A stretch of 64,000 nucleotides of DNA from UBA1351 sp965140555. GTDB taxonomy: Bacteria; Bacillota; Clostridia; Lachnospirales; Vallitaleaceae. Location: NCBI GenBank assembly GCA_965140555.1, contig OZ223259.1, positions 620,001 to 684,000 of the forward strand, written 5' to 3'. The position numbers and the translations under genes were made by a program. The number at the start of each line of letters is the position of its first letter. Position 1 is the first letter of the stretch. The notes below the pieces were generated by a model. The model saw only the letters and a list, made by a program, of their open reading frames with translations. It was not told the DNA's origin and did no database searches. Positions 7,023-14,742 of this stretch are shown in pieces.

Positions 7023-7883
7023 TCACCGTTTAATAAAACTGTTCAAAACGACGGCGAGTTCTTCTGGCTGTTCAATCGCTGAAAAATGCCCCGAATTATG
7101 AAGTATAGCAACATCTATATTTTGAAAATTATTTTCTTTAAACCCATTTATATAATCTTCAACAATTACCGATTCCTGTTCACCTCGTATATAAAGAACA
7201 GGAACTTTCACTTCAATATGTTTCATCTCTGTATTGTTCTTACTATCCTCCGAAAAACTTCTGTACAAATCAAAACCAGCCGTTAAAGCATCTAAACAAG
7301 AATATGCTTCTATAAAAACATTACGATAGTATTCCGGTAGCCCATCTTGGTTTCCACATAATAGATCATAAAAATATGAAAAGTAATTCTTTTGATTTCC
7401 CATAACCAGTTGTTCCGGTAAATTAGGAATGGTATGAAATGCAAAGTGCCAAATATAAGGATTTCTTTCGACTAATTTCCAAGGCTCAACCCCTGGAATT
7501 GCAACATTCATAATTACCCCATGGGAAAGTTTTTCCGGATATTTTTTTAAAAAGGAGTAAACGATTTGTCCCCCTATATCACCTCCCACTAAAGTCACAC
7601 CTTCAAGCTCTATAAGATTAAGGAATTCATAAATATAGCTGGCTATATTCAATTTATTATATGAATTTAACGGTACTTTTGATTCCCCAATTCCTGGTAT
7701 ATCAAGTGCTAACACATAATAATCATTACTTAACCGTTCCATTACTTTTTCAAATTCTCTCCAATTTGTTGGCCACCCATGTATGAACACTATTGCAGGA
7801 TTTGAAGGATCTCCCATTTCCACCATATGAATCTCTGTATCTTTTACACTAAGTTTTCTACTTCTATAACTTTTTAGTCTCAT
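7023..7883 (-). CDS. Alpha/beta hydrolase, epoxide-hydrolase/dehalogenase-like
   Basis: 286 residues, ATG 7883 with AAAGGAG 8 nt upstream. Alpha/beta-hydrolase core: oxyanion-hole motif FIHGWPTNWREF, nucleophile elbow VGGDIGG and C-terminal catalytic His in HNSGHFSAIEQPEE. The nucleophile is Asp rather than Ser, as in epoxide hydrolases and haloalkane dehalogenases, so esterase activity is less likely. No signal peptide, so probably cytosolic. It diverges from the WYL regulator at 7972; an 88-bp shared region carries a small palindrome, so the regulator probably controls it. The substrate is unknown. Confidence 0.85.
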   Translation of the reverse strand: MRLKSYRSRKLSVKDTEIHMVEMGDPSNPAIVFIHGWPTNWREFEKVMERLSNDYYVLALDIPGIGESKVPLNSYNKLNIASYIYEFLNLIELEGVTLVGGDIGGQIVYSFLKKYPEKLSHGVIMNVAIPGVEPWKLVERNPYIWHFAFHTIPNLPEQLVMGNQKNYFSYFYDLLCGNQDGLPEYYRNVFIEAYSCLDALTAGFDLYRSFSEDSKNNTEMKHIEVKVPVLYIRGEQESVIVEDYINGFKENNFQNIDVAILHNSGHFSAIEQPEELAVVLNSFIKR

Positions 7884-7934
7884 TCTTAGACCACTCCTTT
7901 ACTAAGTTCTATTTATAGTATACAATTTAAATAC

Positions 7935-7947
7935 GACAAATAGTGTC
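7935..7947. promoter_or_regulatory. Candidate operator between the hydrolase and WYL regulator genes
   Basis: GACA-AATAG-TGTC is a 13-bp inverted repeat centred in the divergent intergenic region, 25 bp before the regulator ATG. This type of site suits a dimeric HTH-WYL regulator controlling both genes. The assignment rests on position only. Confidence 0.4.
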
Positions 7948-7971
7948 AGTATTTTGTGAGAAGGTATAAAA

Positions 7972-8913
7972 ATGTCAAAAATGTCCCGAATTATAGAAAT
8001 ATGGCTTTACATTAATAGAAAACGTAAGTTTAACGCAAAAGAATTGGCTGACGAATTTAACGTAAGTGAACGTACAATTCTAAGAGATCTGATAGAGCTA
8101 ACGGAATTGGGTGTCCCTTTTTATTCTGAGGTTGGAAGAAATGGAGGCTACATTATGCTTCATAATGAGATGTTACCCCCTATTTCTTTTACCGAGGAAG
8201 AAACGGCATCTATCCTCTTTACTTATGAAGCCCTTAAACAATTTCAAGATATACCTTATGAAGCTGAAATTGATTCCGTTATAAACAAATTATTATCTCA
8301 AGTTTCAGAACATTTGAGAAGTAAATTAGAAGAAATAAGAAAGCATATTTATATGAAACTTCCTATCAGACATGAAAAAAGTCATTATCTAAAGGAAATA
8401 TTTAAAGCGTCCATTGCAAAGGAAGAATTATTTTTCAGATATCGTTCATCAGAAGGTGAAAAAGATAAAAAAGTGATACCTTTAGGAATTTATTCAGAAA
8501 ATGGTTATTGGTATTTTCCGGCTTATGATTCTAACCATAAGAGAATCAACTTATTTCGATCGGACAGAGTTTTAGAATTGTATGCTATTCGTGAAACTCA
8601 TCCTATTGATTTGCCCGCACTAGAGCAGTGGTTTGAGCAAAAGCATCTACAATCAGAAACCGACGCATGCACTGTTACTCTACGCGTAAGCGCAAAAGTA
8701 GTGCGGGAATTTTCTAATCCTATTTTTGATTTTTCAAAAATAGTTTGGAATGAAAGTGGCTATGGTACTTTAACAGAGCGATTTTCAAAATGCGAATTTC
8801 CTTATATCGCTTCTGTTATAGCGTCATTCGGTAAGGAAGTCAAGATTTTAGAGCCTGTCGAATTAAAGTATATATTAATAAATACCCTAAATGAAACTCT
8901 CAGCTTGTATTGA
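7972..8913 (+). CDS. HTH-WYL transcriptional regulator (YafY/DeoR-like)
   Basis: 313 residues. N-terminal winged HTH of the HTH_11 type (about 5-60, FNVSERTILRDLIELTELG), a linker region (about 70-135) and a WYL ligand-sensing domain (about 140-230, with YWYFPAYDSNHKRINLFRSDRV), then a C-terminal WCX extension. Members bind DNA as dimers and respond to a ligand bound by the WYL domain. It is divergent from the hydrolase gene at 7023, its likely target. Residues about 71-100 and the last 36 codons are repeated as a shortened pseudogene at 14139-14334, joined by an in-frame deletion of 179 codons. Confidence 0.88.
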   Translation: MSKMSRIIEIWLYINRKRKFNAKELADEFNVSERTILRDLIELTELGVPFYSEVGRNGGYIMLHNEMLPPISFTEEETASILFTYEALKQFQDIPYEAEIDSVINKLLSQVSEHLRSKLEEIRKHIYMKLPIRHEKSHYLKEIFKASIAKEELFFRYRSSEGEKDKKVIPLGIYSENGYWYFPAYDSNHKRINLFRSDRVLELYAIRETHPIDLPALEQWFEQKHLQSETDACTVTLRVSAKVVREFSNPIFDFSKIVWNESGYGTLTERFSKCEFPYIASVIASFGKEVKILEPVELKYILINTLNETLSLY

Positions 8914-9027
8914 TGAGGTCACTCTAGATGTCATGAAATTGTTTGAGTAGGAAATACATTTGAAAGATAGCCGCTGTTCCAAGTCCTGTTCCTTATTTTC
9001 TATGGAATTCTTCACATTGATTAAAAC

Positions 9028-9051
9028 GATTACAGATCTTGTTCTGTAACC
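9028..9051 (-). terminator. Terminator downstream of tRNA-Ala copy 1
   Basis: On the minus strand GGTTACAGA / TCTGTAATC form a 9-bp stem (one G-T pair) around a 6-nt loop, followed by GTTTTAATC. It lies about 45 bp beyond the tRNA 3' end. A slightly changed version is kept in the duplicated copy at 14447-14470. Confidence 0.55.
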
Positions 9052-9095
9052 CTCTTATTTAGATTACGGTTCAGCTTATCCAATTCGTTTTCAGA

Positions 9096-9168
9096 TGGAG
9101 ATAAGGGGATTCGAACCCCTGGCCTCTTGAATGCCATTCAAGCGCGCTCCCAACTGCGCCATACCCCC
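9096..9168 (-). tRNA. tRNA-Ala (anticodon GGC), copy 1
   Basis: 73 nt on the minus strand, folding into a full cloverleaf: acceptor GGGGGTA/TATCTCC, D stem GCGC/GCGC, anticodon stem CTTGA/TCAAG with loop ATGGCAT, T arm AGGGG-TTCGAAT-CCCCT, discriminator A. The anticodon GGC and the G3-U70 wobble pair, the alanine identity element, both fit tRNA-Ala. CCA is not encoded. An identical gene lies at 14515-14587. Confidence 0.95.
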
Positions 9169-9180
9169 GAAAGTATCTAC

Positions 9181-9209
9181 ATTTTACCTTTTTTGAGCTA
9201 CAAAAGCAA
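9181..9209 (-). promoter_or_regulatory. Promoter of tRNA-Ala copy 1
   Basis: On the minus strand TTGCTT (9209-9204), a 17-bp spacer and TAAAAT (9186-9181), about 13 bp before the mature tRNA 5' end. The same elements are kept in copy 2 (14628-14623 and 14605-14600), so both tRNA genes should be expressed. Confidence 0.65.
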
Positions 9210-9297
9210 TAGTTTTATGGTTTACTCTTATAAAACAAAACCTATGAATCGTAGCATTATTATATCTGAGAAAAATTCCTCGACTTTTCCTGATTAA

Positions 9298-9459
9298 GAT
9301 TCATTCGCGTCATGGTCCGGAGATTCAGTCAAAATGATAAGTGCCCTTGGTATTATGAATGGTACAAGAGATAATCAGTTCTCTCCATCCGGGACCTACA
9401 CACGAGAACAAGCTTATATGACAATGATTCGTTTATTCAAACATCTATATAAATCACAC
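9298..9459 (+). pseudogene. S-layer-homology domain protein fragment
   Basis: The frame from GAT 9298 encodes a piece typical of the last SLH repeat of cell-wall proteins: SWSGDSVKMISALGIMNGT then FSPSGTYTREQAYMTMIRLF. A stop codon lies directly before it (9295-9297) and SLH similarity ends about 9440, where it runs into an oppositely oriented fragment. There is no ribosome site or start region. It is a decayed end of a larger exported gene, stranded next to the edge of the duplication. Confidence 0.6.
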
Positions 9460-9561
9460 TTGATACATGAAATACTCCTGAATAAGTCTTTCCATATAAG
9501 CTTCCTGCCACGAACCAATCTTGTTTCTAAATAATTTCCAATCTTTTTTTGACGGGTCCAT
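9454..9561 (-). pseudogene. Truncated small conserved gene (N-terminus only)
   Basis: ATG 9561 with GGAG 9 nt upstream opens a 35-codon frame starting MDPSKKDWKLFRNKIG and continuing SWQEAYMERLIQEYF before a TGA at 9454. It resembles the beginning of a small clostridial family of unknown function (start pattern MDxSKKDWKLFREKI...WQEAYMEKL, recalled rather than searched). That family is about 100 residues, so this is cut off where it meets the SLH fragment. It could still be translated as a short peptide. Confidence 0.4.
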
Positions 9562-9627
9562 TGTTCTTCACTCCTTTATTAATTCATTCATCGTAACCGT
9601 AATAATAGGGAACTATAAGAATATACC

Positions 9628-12576
9628 CTATATACTTGTCATATACTCATACAAGTCTTCCCTAACCGGTACATCCAATTTGTATCTAAATTCAACTTCC
9701 TTAATACCTTTCCCTCGATTAGACGCTTCTTTTGGCTCGCCTATAGGCTCAATTCTGCCAAGATAATAGAATTCCTTTGAGCCCTTATCTTTTTTATCTT
9801 TTCGAACAAACAACTCTTTCTGTGTTCCTAATTGTTCATCATAAATTCGAAGGACATCTTTTGATTGCAGATTTCGATTTCCTTTGGAAATGGCTTTAAT
9901 CATGGAATTCGACAAGAATTCATCCTCATATTTTATAGTTTCGCTAATCGATTCATCTTTGTGATAGTTTATGAATACAGGAAAGGTATTCGTTAATGCA
10001 TCATACCAATAGCCACCTATACTATTCCCATTAATCTGCTTTTCCCATTCTAGGAGGCGACAAACATCTTCATAAGAGTATTTTTGATATAATTGGAAGC
10101 TCGTCTTTTTATAATTATTCGAATAATACTTCTGATAGCGAAATAACCCAAAGTCGATTAATTCCTTAATCACACCTTCAAAGACTTCATCTTCTAATTC
10201 TTGTGCAAAAAGAGATGATATGGCCAGTCGCCCTTTTTTATCCTCAATAAACATGCAGTGTTCATAGGATTTCTTTTCAACGCCTGTAATGAACTTAGCT
10301 GTTAGTATATTCATCACATTGGTTCTTGTCGAGTCCTTTAATTCTATATGATATACTTCACCAAGGATCTGCTCAAAATCTTGCCATGGATGCTGGCTAC
10401 CTTGAAGAAGTAATCGGAGGAGAAGAAGTTCATGTGGCCGTTTCCCTATGGCCAATTTCTTTGAAATGAATGTAATCATCTCTTCTTGTATAGGATTAAA
10501 TTCTATAGTGTAAGCGTCCTCATATTTCTTCAGAAACTCATGGTATGACTTTGTCTGGCTATTAAAAAGCACTGCCAAATCCATAGAGTCATGGATTTCA
10601 AAATCCATTAACTGAGGGATTCGACCCAGTCGGTATTTCAGATTATTATAATTCTCTTTCATATACTTGATACTTTGAAAATTCACCTGGTCAATGGCTT
10701 CATATATTTTCTTAACAGCTATCTCATCAAAGTGAATGGTGGAGCATCCCGGTATAACTTTAGAACCTTCCACAGCAAACCTACGAATCGTATCTTTGTT
10801 ATAACTTCGGTCATCGGATAATGCCATGGGAATCATGAAATTGTTCTTATAATTACCAATGAAGTCCAGCACCACAACAAATTCTTTGCCCGGAACAAGA
10901 CGAAGTCCTCGGCCTAATTGCTGAACAAAGATGATGGCTGACTGGGTGGGGCGAAGCATTATAATTTGATTCACCGTTGGAATATCGACACCCTCATTAA
11001 AAATATCCACCGTAATAATATAGTCTAAATGGTCATCTCTCTCCACATTTTCTAAACGTTCTATGGCCTCTTGCCGTTTATCCATGGAGTCACTCCCGGA
11101 TATGGCAACCGTCTTATAACCGCGGTCGTTAAAGGCACGAGACAATTCGACGGCTTCATCATTACGGCTACAGAAAATCAACCCTTTGACTGCGTCACCC
11201 TCATGCCCGTAAAAACGGATACGTTCGATAATGTGCTCTATTCTTTCATTAGCGACCAAATGTCGAAACTCACTCTTGTCCCCTAATGCTAGACCGTCAA
11301 CGGTCATATCCGTAATACCAAAATAATGGAATGGACACAACATTTTCTCTTCCATAGCCTGTTGTAATCGTATTTCATAGGCAATATTATAATCAAAATC
11401 CTCACATATATTATACTGATCTGTTCGATTTGGCGTTGCTGTCATTCCCAATAAAAATTCCGGTTCAAAATGTCCCAATACCTTTTGATAGCTATCAGCA
11501 CCAATTCGGTGGGTCTCATCCACAATGATATACTCAAAGTGATTGCTGTCTAACCTACTCAATACATCCGGTTTGGACATGGTTTGAACTGTTGAAAAAA
11601 TATAATCCGCCTGCCATTCTTTCTTCCCTGCCGCTACTTTTCCTACATGAATATCATAGCCTAAGACACGTTGAAAACTTTCCATTGCCTGGTCAAGTAA
11701 TTGCTCTCGGTGCGCAAGAAAGAGAACCTTACGAGGATTAACTTTGGCTATGTCAAAAGCAGCCAAATAGGTCTTCCCTGTTCCTGTTGCTGAAACGAGG
11801 AGCGCCTTTTTCTCACCACGATGACGCAACTTTTCAATACCTGCTAAGGCTGCAACTTGCATCTTATTAGGTGATACCTGTGTCATCATTCGTAAGTCAT
11901 TGTGGTAACCATCTCCTGACCCATCAGCAGCTAATCGTACACCTTCATCTGAACCTTGTGAAAAGCGCCTCTTAGATGCTGATTGATAGATAGATTTATA
12001 GGTTTCTATCCATGTCTCATTCACCGGAACGGCGGATTGATATAGCTGTTCAAATTCTGCTAATGTTTCAGTAATCAGGGATCCTTTATCTGTAGAAGAA
12101 AGCTTCACATTCCATTCTTTGTTACTGGTTAATGCTCCTTGTGTCAGATTGCTACTCCCTACAATCATAGAGTATTCATTGCCCTTACGAAAGATATACC
12201 CTTTGGCATGCAAATCATCGTCTGTCACCATACGTAATTCAATATTCGAAAAAGCTAATAAGCGCTCAAGGGCTTTGGGTTGGGTAAAATTTAAATATTG
12301 AGATGCAATAATTTTACCCCGAACCCCACACTTTTCCAAGGCTTCTAACTCATTTAACAAAACAAGGACGCCACTGTAAGTAATAAAAGCCACCGATAAA
12401 AAGAAGCCATCACATTGTCGTAACTCCTGCAATACATTGCTCAGTACTTTACGCCCTGCTTGGTGATCATTAATCAATAATCGAGGTCTGTAACTTTCTA
12501 GAGATGCAAACTCTCGGTCAATCATCCCTGTATAGATACTTTTTGTCAACTCACTTTGACTATTATAGGCCGACAT
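9628..12576 (-). CDS. PLD-nuclease / DEAD-box helicase / DUF3427 protein
   Basis: 982 residues. Residues about 30-160 form a phospholipase-D-like nuclease domain with HAK (H123, K125) and downstream GSSNLTQGAL. Residues about 235-600 are a superfamily 2 helicase with Walker A SATGTGKT, Walker B DETH (353-356), motif III MTATPNRTD, motif V VDIFNEGVDIP and motif VI QQLGRGLRL. The C-terminal part (about 620-975) fits DUF3427. The start overlaps the NUDIX gene by 14 bp; GGAGGG is 5 nt before ATG 12576, so the two are one operon. Family knowledge: PLD/helicase/DUF3427 proteins recur in mobile and defence islands, often beside NUDIX genes. A role in restriction-like defence or DNA repair is inference; the fragment-rich island supports mobility. 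Confidence 0.85.
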   Translation of the reverse strand: MSAYNSQSELTKSIYTGMIDREFASLESYRPRLLINDHQAGRKVLSNVLQELRQCDGFFLSVAFITYSGVLVLLNELEALEKCGVRGKIIASQYLNFTQPKALERLLAFSNIELRMVTDDDLHAKGYIFRKGNEYSMIVGSSNLTQGALTSNKEWNVKLSSTDKGSLITETLAEFEQLYQSAVPVNETWIETYKSIYQSASKRRFSQGSDEGVRLAADGSGDGYHNDLRMMTQVSPNKMQVAALAGIEKLRHRGEKKALLVSATGTGKTYLAAFDIAKVNPRKVLFLAHREQLLDQAMESFQRVLGYDIHVGKVAAGKKEWQADYIFSTVQTMSKPDVLSRLDSNHFEYIIVDETHRIGADSYQKVLGHFEPEFLLGMTATPNRTDQYNICEDFDYNIAYEIRLQQAMEEKMLCPFHYFGITDMTVDGLALGDKSEFRHLVANERIEHIIERIRFYGHEGDAVKGLIFCSRNDEAVELSRAFNDRGYKTVAISGSDSMDKRQEAIERLENVERDDHLDYIITVDIFNEGVDIPTVNQIIMLRPTQSAIIFVQQLGRGLRLVPGKEFVVVLDFIGNYKNNFMIPMALSDDRSYNKDTIRRFAVEGSKVIPGCSTIHFDEIAVKKIYEAIDQVNFQSIKYMKENYNNLKYRLGRIPQLMDFEIHDSMDLAVLFNSQTKSYHEFLKKYEDAYTIEFNPIQEEMITFISKKLAIGKRPHELLLLRLLLQGSQHPWQDFEQILGEVYHIELKDSTRTNVMNILTAKFITGVEKKSYEHCMFIEDKKGRLAISSLFAQELEDEVFEGVIKELIDFGLFRYQKYYSNNYKKTSFQLYQKYSYEDVCRLLEWEKQINGNSIGGYWYDALTNTFPVFINYHKDESISETIKYEDEFLSNSMIKAISKGNRNLQSKDVLRIYDEQLGTQKELFVRKDKKDKGSKEFYYLGRIEPIGEPKEASNRGKGIKEVEFRYKLDVPVREDLYEYMTSI

Positions 12577-12979
12577 GATAGCCCTCCTCCATCAATTTAG
12601 TCACAATAGGAATATCTGCCTCTGCCCAATCCAACTTACCCAAATCTCCTACGTTAAGCCATTGATACTGTACATGTTCTTTCATCTCAAAAGTATCGAC
12701 AGCAACCGGACACACATATGCATGCATGGTGATGCCAAAATCAGGATATGTATGCTCCACAGTCATAAAGAAATTCTCTACCCTAACCTGCGTTTGGATA
12801 TTTAATTCCTCTGATAATTCACGGGATAGCCCCTCTTCAAAAGACTCTCCTTCTTCCACTTTTCCACCGGGAAATTCAAATTTGTAAGAAGTATACGTAT
12901 ATTTCCCCTCCGGTCGTTGCATACATAGAATCTTGTCTTGATAAATAATAATTGCTGCTGTCACCACATAATGTTTCAT
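12563..12979 (-). CDS. NUDIX hydrolase, MutT/8-oxo-dGTP diphosphatase-like
   Basis: 138 residues. The Nudix box is complete: GGKVEEGESFEEGLSRELSEE, fitting G-x5-E-x7-R-E-x2-E-E. N-terminal VTAAIIIYQDKILCMQRP is typical of MutT/CTP-pyrophosphohydrolase types that hydrolyse damaged or non-canonical nucleotides. It is the first gene of a two-gene operon with the PLD-helicase-DUF3427 gene, which overlaps its end by 14 bp. The tight coupling suggests a joint function, for example making or destroying a nucleotide that affects the helicase, rather than general sanitation. That is inference. Confidence 0.87.
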   Translation of the reverse strand: MKHYVVTAAIIIYQDKILCMQRPEGKYTYTSYKFEFPGGKVEEGESFEEGLSRELSEELNIQTQVRVENFFMTVEHTYPDFGITMHAYVCPVAVDTFEMKEHVQYQWLNVGDLGKLDWAEADIPIVTKLMEEGYHVGL

Positions 12980-13101
12980 CCATCTATCTCCTCATACTTC
13001 AATTTCGAACATTCTGTTTTCCAGTATATGAACTAGTTTTTTATAATTAGCATTCAACTCATGTTCTAACATAAATAAGTCCTATATAAAATTGATATTA
13101 T

Positions 13102-13155
13102 AAATACGTAGCGAAGGCATATTACAATCATGTAAAACGCCTTCGCTACGTATTT
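13102..13155. repeat. Perfect 17-bp inverted repeat after the antitoxin gene
   Basis: Arms 13102-13118 and 13139-13155 are perfectly complementary around a 20-nt loop; the core is GTAGCGAAGGC / GCCTTCGCTAC. It begins 2 bp after the antitoxin stop and lies upstream of the NUDIX operon. RNA from the antitoxin side would form a strong hairpin followed by an AT-rich but not T-only stretch, so a terminator is likely. A small mobile palindrome is the alternative. Confidence 0.6.
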
Positions 13156-13156
13156 G

Positions 13157-13480
13157 CTATTTTATAACAATAAACTTCTCTGTCATTTCAGATGCTAATT
13201 TATCATCCTCCAATATAGACATCATCCTACGCGCCGGTCCATTGGGTTTCGTAATACCACCCTCCCATGATTCAACCGCCCTAGTGGATACACCCATAAA
13301 TTTCCCAAAAACTTTTTGTGTCATCCCCATATGTCGTCTAAGATTTTTTATTCTATCTGGAAGTATTTCGGGCACATCAATAATCTCATATGTTGTCGTT
13401 TTCAACTTCACATTGCTCTTCATATGTTGTTCCATTTCTTCAATACTCTCAAGTAGCAAATCAAATGATTTGTCATCCAT
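13157..13480 (-). CDS. HigA-like XRE-family antitoxin
   Basis: 107 residues from ATG 13480, chosen over an upstream in-frame start at 13537 because AAAGGAGG is 8 nt before it. The C-terminal half is a helix-turn-helix of the HigA/MqsA type: RIKNLRRHMGMTQKVFGKFM then STRAVESWEGGITKPNG. Such antitoxins neutralise a RelE/HigB-like RNase and repress their own operon. Only 1 nt separates it from the toxin gene stop. The matching palindrome is found at the operon promoter (13819-13851). The antitoxin is intact although the toxin frame is broken. Confidence 0.85.
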   Translation of the reverse strand: MDDKSFDLLLESIEEMEQHMKSNVKLKTTTYEIIDVPEILPDRIKNLRRHMGMTQKVFGKFMGVSTRAVESWEGGITKPNGPARRMMSILEDDKLASEMTEKFIVIK

Positions 13481-13481
13481 A

Positions 13482-13807
13482 TTATGCGCCTCCTTTAATA
13501 TTATTAACAATTTTTGATAACGTTTTTTTCTGAGCATCTGTCAAATTATCCTGCTCATTCTTTCTAAAACAATATATAAGATATATTTGATCATTATTTC
13601 TATAATCATAATATATGACCCTGGATCCGCCACTCTTTCCGCCGTTACCAAAAGGGTGCCGATATTTTCTCATACCACCTGCTATCCTAGTACCAGCTTC
13701 TGGATTCTCTAGCAAGGCAGACTGTAGACTTCTTAGGTCTTTGTCATTGTAGCCAGCATCTTTCCATTTTTTTCAAATACACGTGTTTCAATAAAAGCTC
13801 TTTTCAT
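13482..13807 (-). pseudogene. HigB/RelE-like toxin, frameshifted at an A-run
   Basis: From ATG 13807 the frame reads MKRAFIETRVFEK and then goes off-frame at a run of seven A (minus strand; T-run 13767-13773 on plus). Adding one A restores KWKDAGYNDKDLRSLQSALLE and joins the downstream open frame LENPEAGTRIAGGMRKYRHP ... VIYYDYRNNDQIYLIYCFRK, a typical RelE/HigB toxin of about 108 residues. The break could be real inactivation, a phase-variable slippery tract, or a long-read homopolymer error. The antitoxin follows directly. The predicted transcription start coincides with the ATG, so the message would be nearly leaderless. Confidence 0.75.
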
Positions 13808-13811
13808 TATA

Positions 13812-13851
13812 AATATATCACATAGAATGTGGTTTGTCCACATTTTATGTG
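13812..13851 (-). promoter_or_regulatory. Toxin-antitoxin promoter with overlapping palindromic operator
   Basis: On the minus strand TGGACA (13840-13835), a 17-bp spacer and TATATT (13817-13812). An inverted repeat with 14-bp arms (13819-13832 and 13838-13851, one mismatch, core CACAT...ATGTG) overlaps the -35 and spacer. This is where a HigA-type antitoxin would be expected to bind and repress. Confidence 0.7.
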
Positions 13852-13867
13852 AGCCACCTCCTCTTTT

Positions 13868-14138
13868 CTACATATTGTTCCATTCCACAAAGTTGTAGAC
13901 CCACTCATGGGCTTCGTCTATGGTTTCAAAACCTTTTGGCTGATAGCTACATCGATATTTTAATGTTTTGAATAAGCTTTCAGCATATAGATTGTCATTA
14001 CTTACTCTTGGCCTGCTTCTTGAAGGTGCTATTCCTAGATTATAGAGAGTCTCAAGCATAGTCGCACCTTTTATTGGTGAACCGTTGTCAGAGTGTAAAA
14101 CCAAGAGATGATTTTGTTGGTTCCCCGGATTGAATAGG
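13868..14138 (-). mobile_element. IS3-family transposase fragment
   Basis: The frame encodes the last third of an IS3/IS150-type DDE integrase core: LVLHSDNGSPIKGATMLETL holds the second catalytic Asp and NDNLYAESLFKTLKYR the Glu, followed by FETIDEAHEWVYNFVEWNN. The N-terminal two thirds are missing because the sequence changes at 14138/14139 into the duplicated WYL segment. The C-terminus is also cut, at about 13867, next to the toxin-antitoxin promoter. It cannot be active. Its position exactly at the duplication edge suggests that an IS element took part in the rearrangement. Confidence 0.75.
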
Positions 14139-14334
14139 TTTCTTTTACCGAGGAAGAAACGGCATCTATCCTCTTTACTTATGAAGCCCTTAAACAATTT
14201 CAATATATACCTTATGAGGCTGAAATCGCTTCTGTTATAGCGTCATTCGGTAAGGAAGTCAAGATTTTAGAGCCTGTCGAATTAAAGTATATATTAATAA
14301 ATACCCTAAATGAAACTCTCAGCTTGTATTGATG
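14139..14334 (+). pseudogene. Shortened copy of the WYL regulator gene
   Basis: Bases match 8183-8270 and then 8808-8913 of the intact gene. The join removes 537 bp (179 codons) and keeps the frame, so the remaining 65 codons run from FTEEETASILFTYEALKQF to the normal C-terminal ETLSLY and stop. The HTH domain and most of the WYL domain are gone and there is no start region. It forms the left part of duplication copy 2. Confidence 0.85.
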
Positions 14335-14514
14335 AGGTCACTCTAGATGTCATGAAATTGTTTGAGTAGGAAATACATTTGAAAGATAGCCGCTGTTCAA
14401 AGACTTGTTCCTTATTTTCTATGGAATTCTTCACATTGATTAAACCGACTACAGATTTTGTTCTGTAACTCTCTTATTTAGATTACGCTTCAGCTTATCC
14501 AATTCATTTTCAGA

Positions 14515-14587
14515 TGGAGATAAGGGGATTCGAACCCCTGGCCTCTTGAATGCCATTCAAGCGCGCTCCCAACTGCGCCATACCCCC
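14515..14587 (-). tRNA. tRNA-Ala (anticodon GGC), copy 2
   Basis: Identical in all 73 nt to the gene at 9096-9168, including anticodon GGC and the G3-U70 pair. Its promoter hexamers (14628-14623 TTGCTT, 14605-14600 TAAAAT) are conserved although the surrounding spacer has diverged, suggesting that selection keeps both copies functional. Confidence 0.95.
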
Positions 14588-14742
14588 GAAAGTATTTATA
14601 TTTTACCTGTTTTGAGCTATAAAAGCAATAGTTTTGTGGTTTACTCTTATAAAACAAAACCTATGAATCGTAGCATTATTATATCTGAGAAAAAAATCGC
14701 TCACCTCCCCTATTGTGCCCTGAATAGAACCATCAAAATATA

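Larger units (their letters stand above)
8183..9275 (+). repeat. Direct segmental duplication, copy 1 (WYL gene end plus tRNA-Ala)
   Basis: Bases 8183-8270 and 8808-9275 are repeated in the same orientation at 14139-14696. The second copy lacks 8271-8807 (537 bp). By eye I count roughly 14 differences over about 470 bp of the downstream part. The tRNA genes and the last 106 bp of the coding region are identical, and differences cluster in spacers. The homology stops abruptly at 9275 inside an A-run after CTGAG. Confidence 0.85.
14139..14696 (+). repeat. Direct segmental duplication, copy 2
   Basis: Second copy of the WYL-end/tRNA-Ala segment (copy 1 at 8183-9275), starting at the IS3 fragment edge and ending in the A-run after CTGAG at 14690. 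It contains the shortened WYL pseudogene, a terminator variant (14447-14470), tRNA-Ala and its promoter. The two copies bracket about 4.9 kb of island DNA. Recombination between them would delete the island and leave one tRNA gene. Confidence 0.85.

Noticed and set aside
9096..14587. Integrase-mediated tRNA island with attL/attR
   Set aside because: The flanking repeats are about 550 bp or more and include whole tRNA genes and part of another gene. No integrase is present. A segmental or IS-linked duplication fits better.
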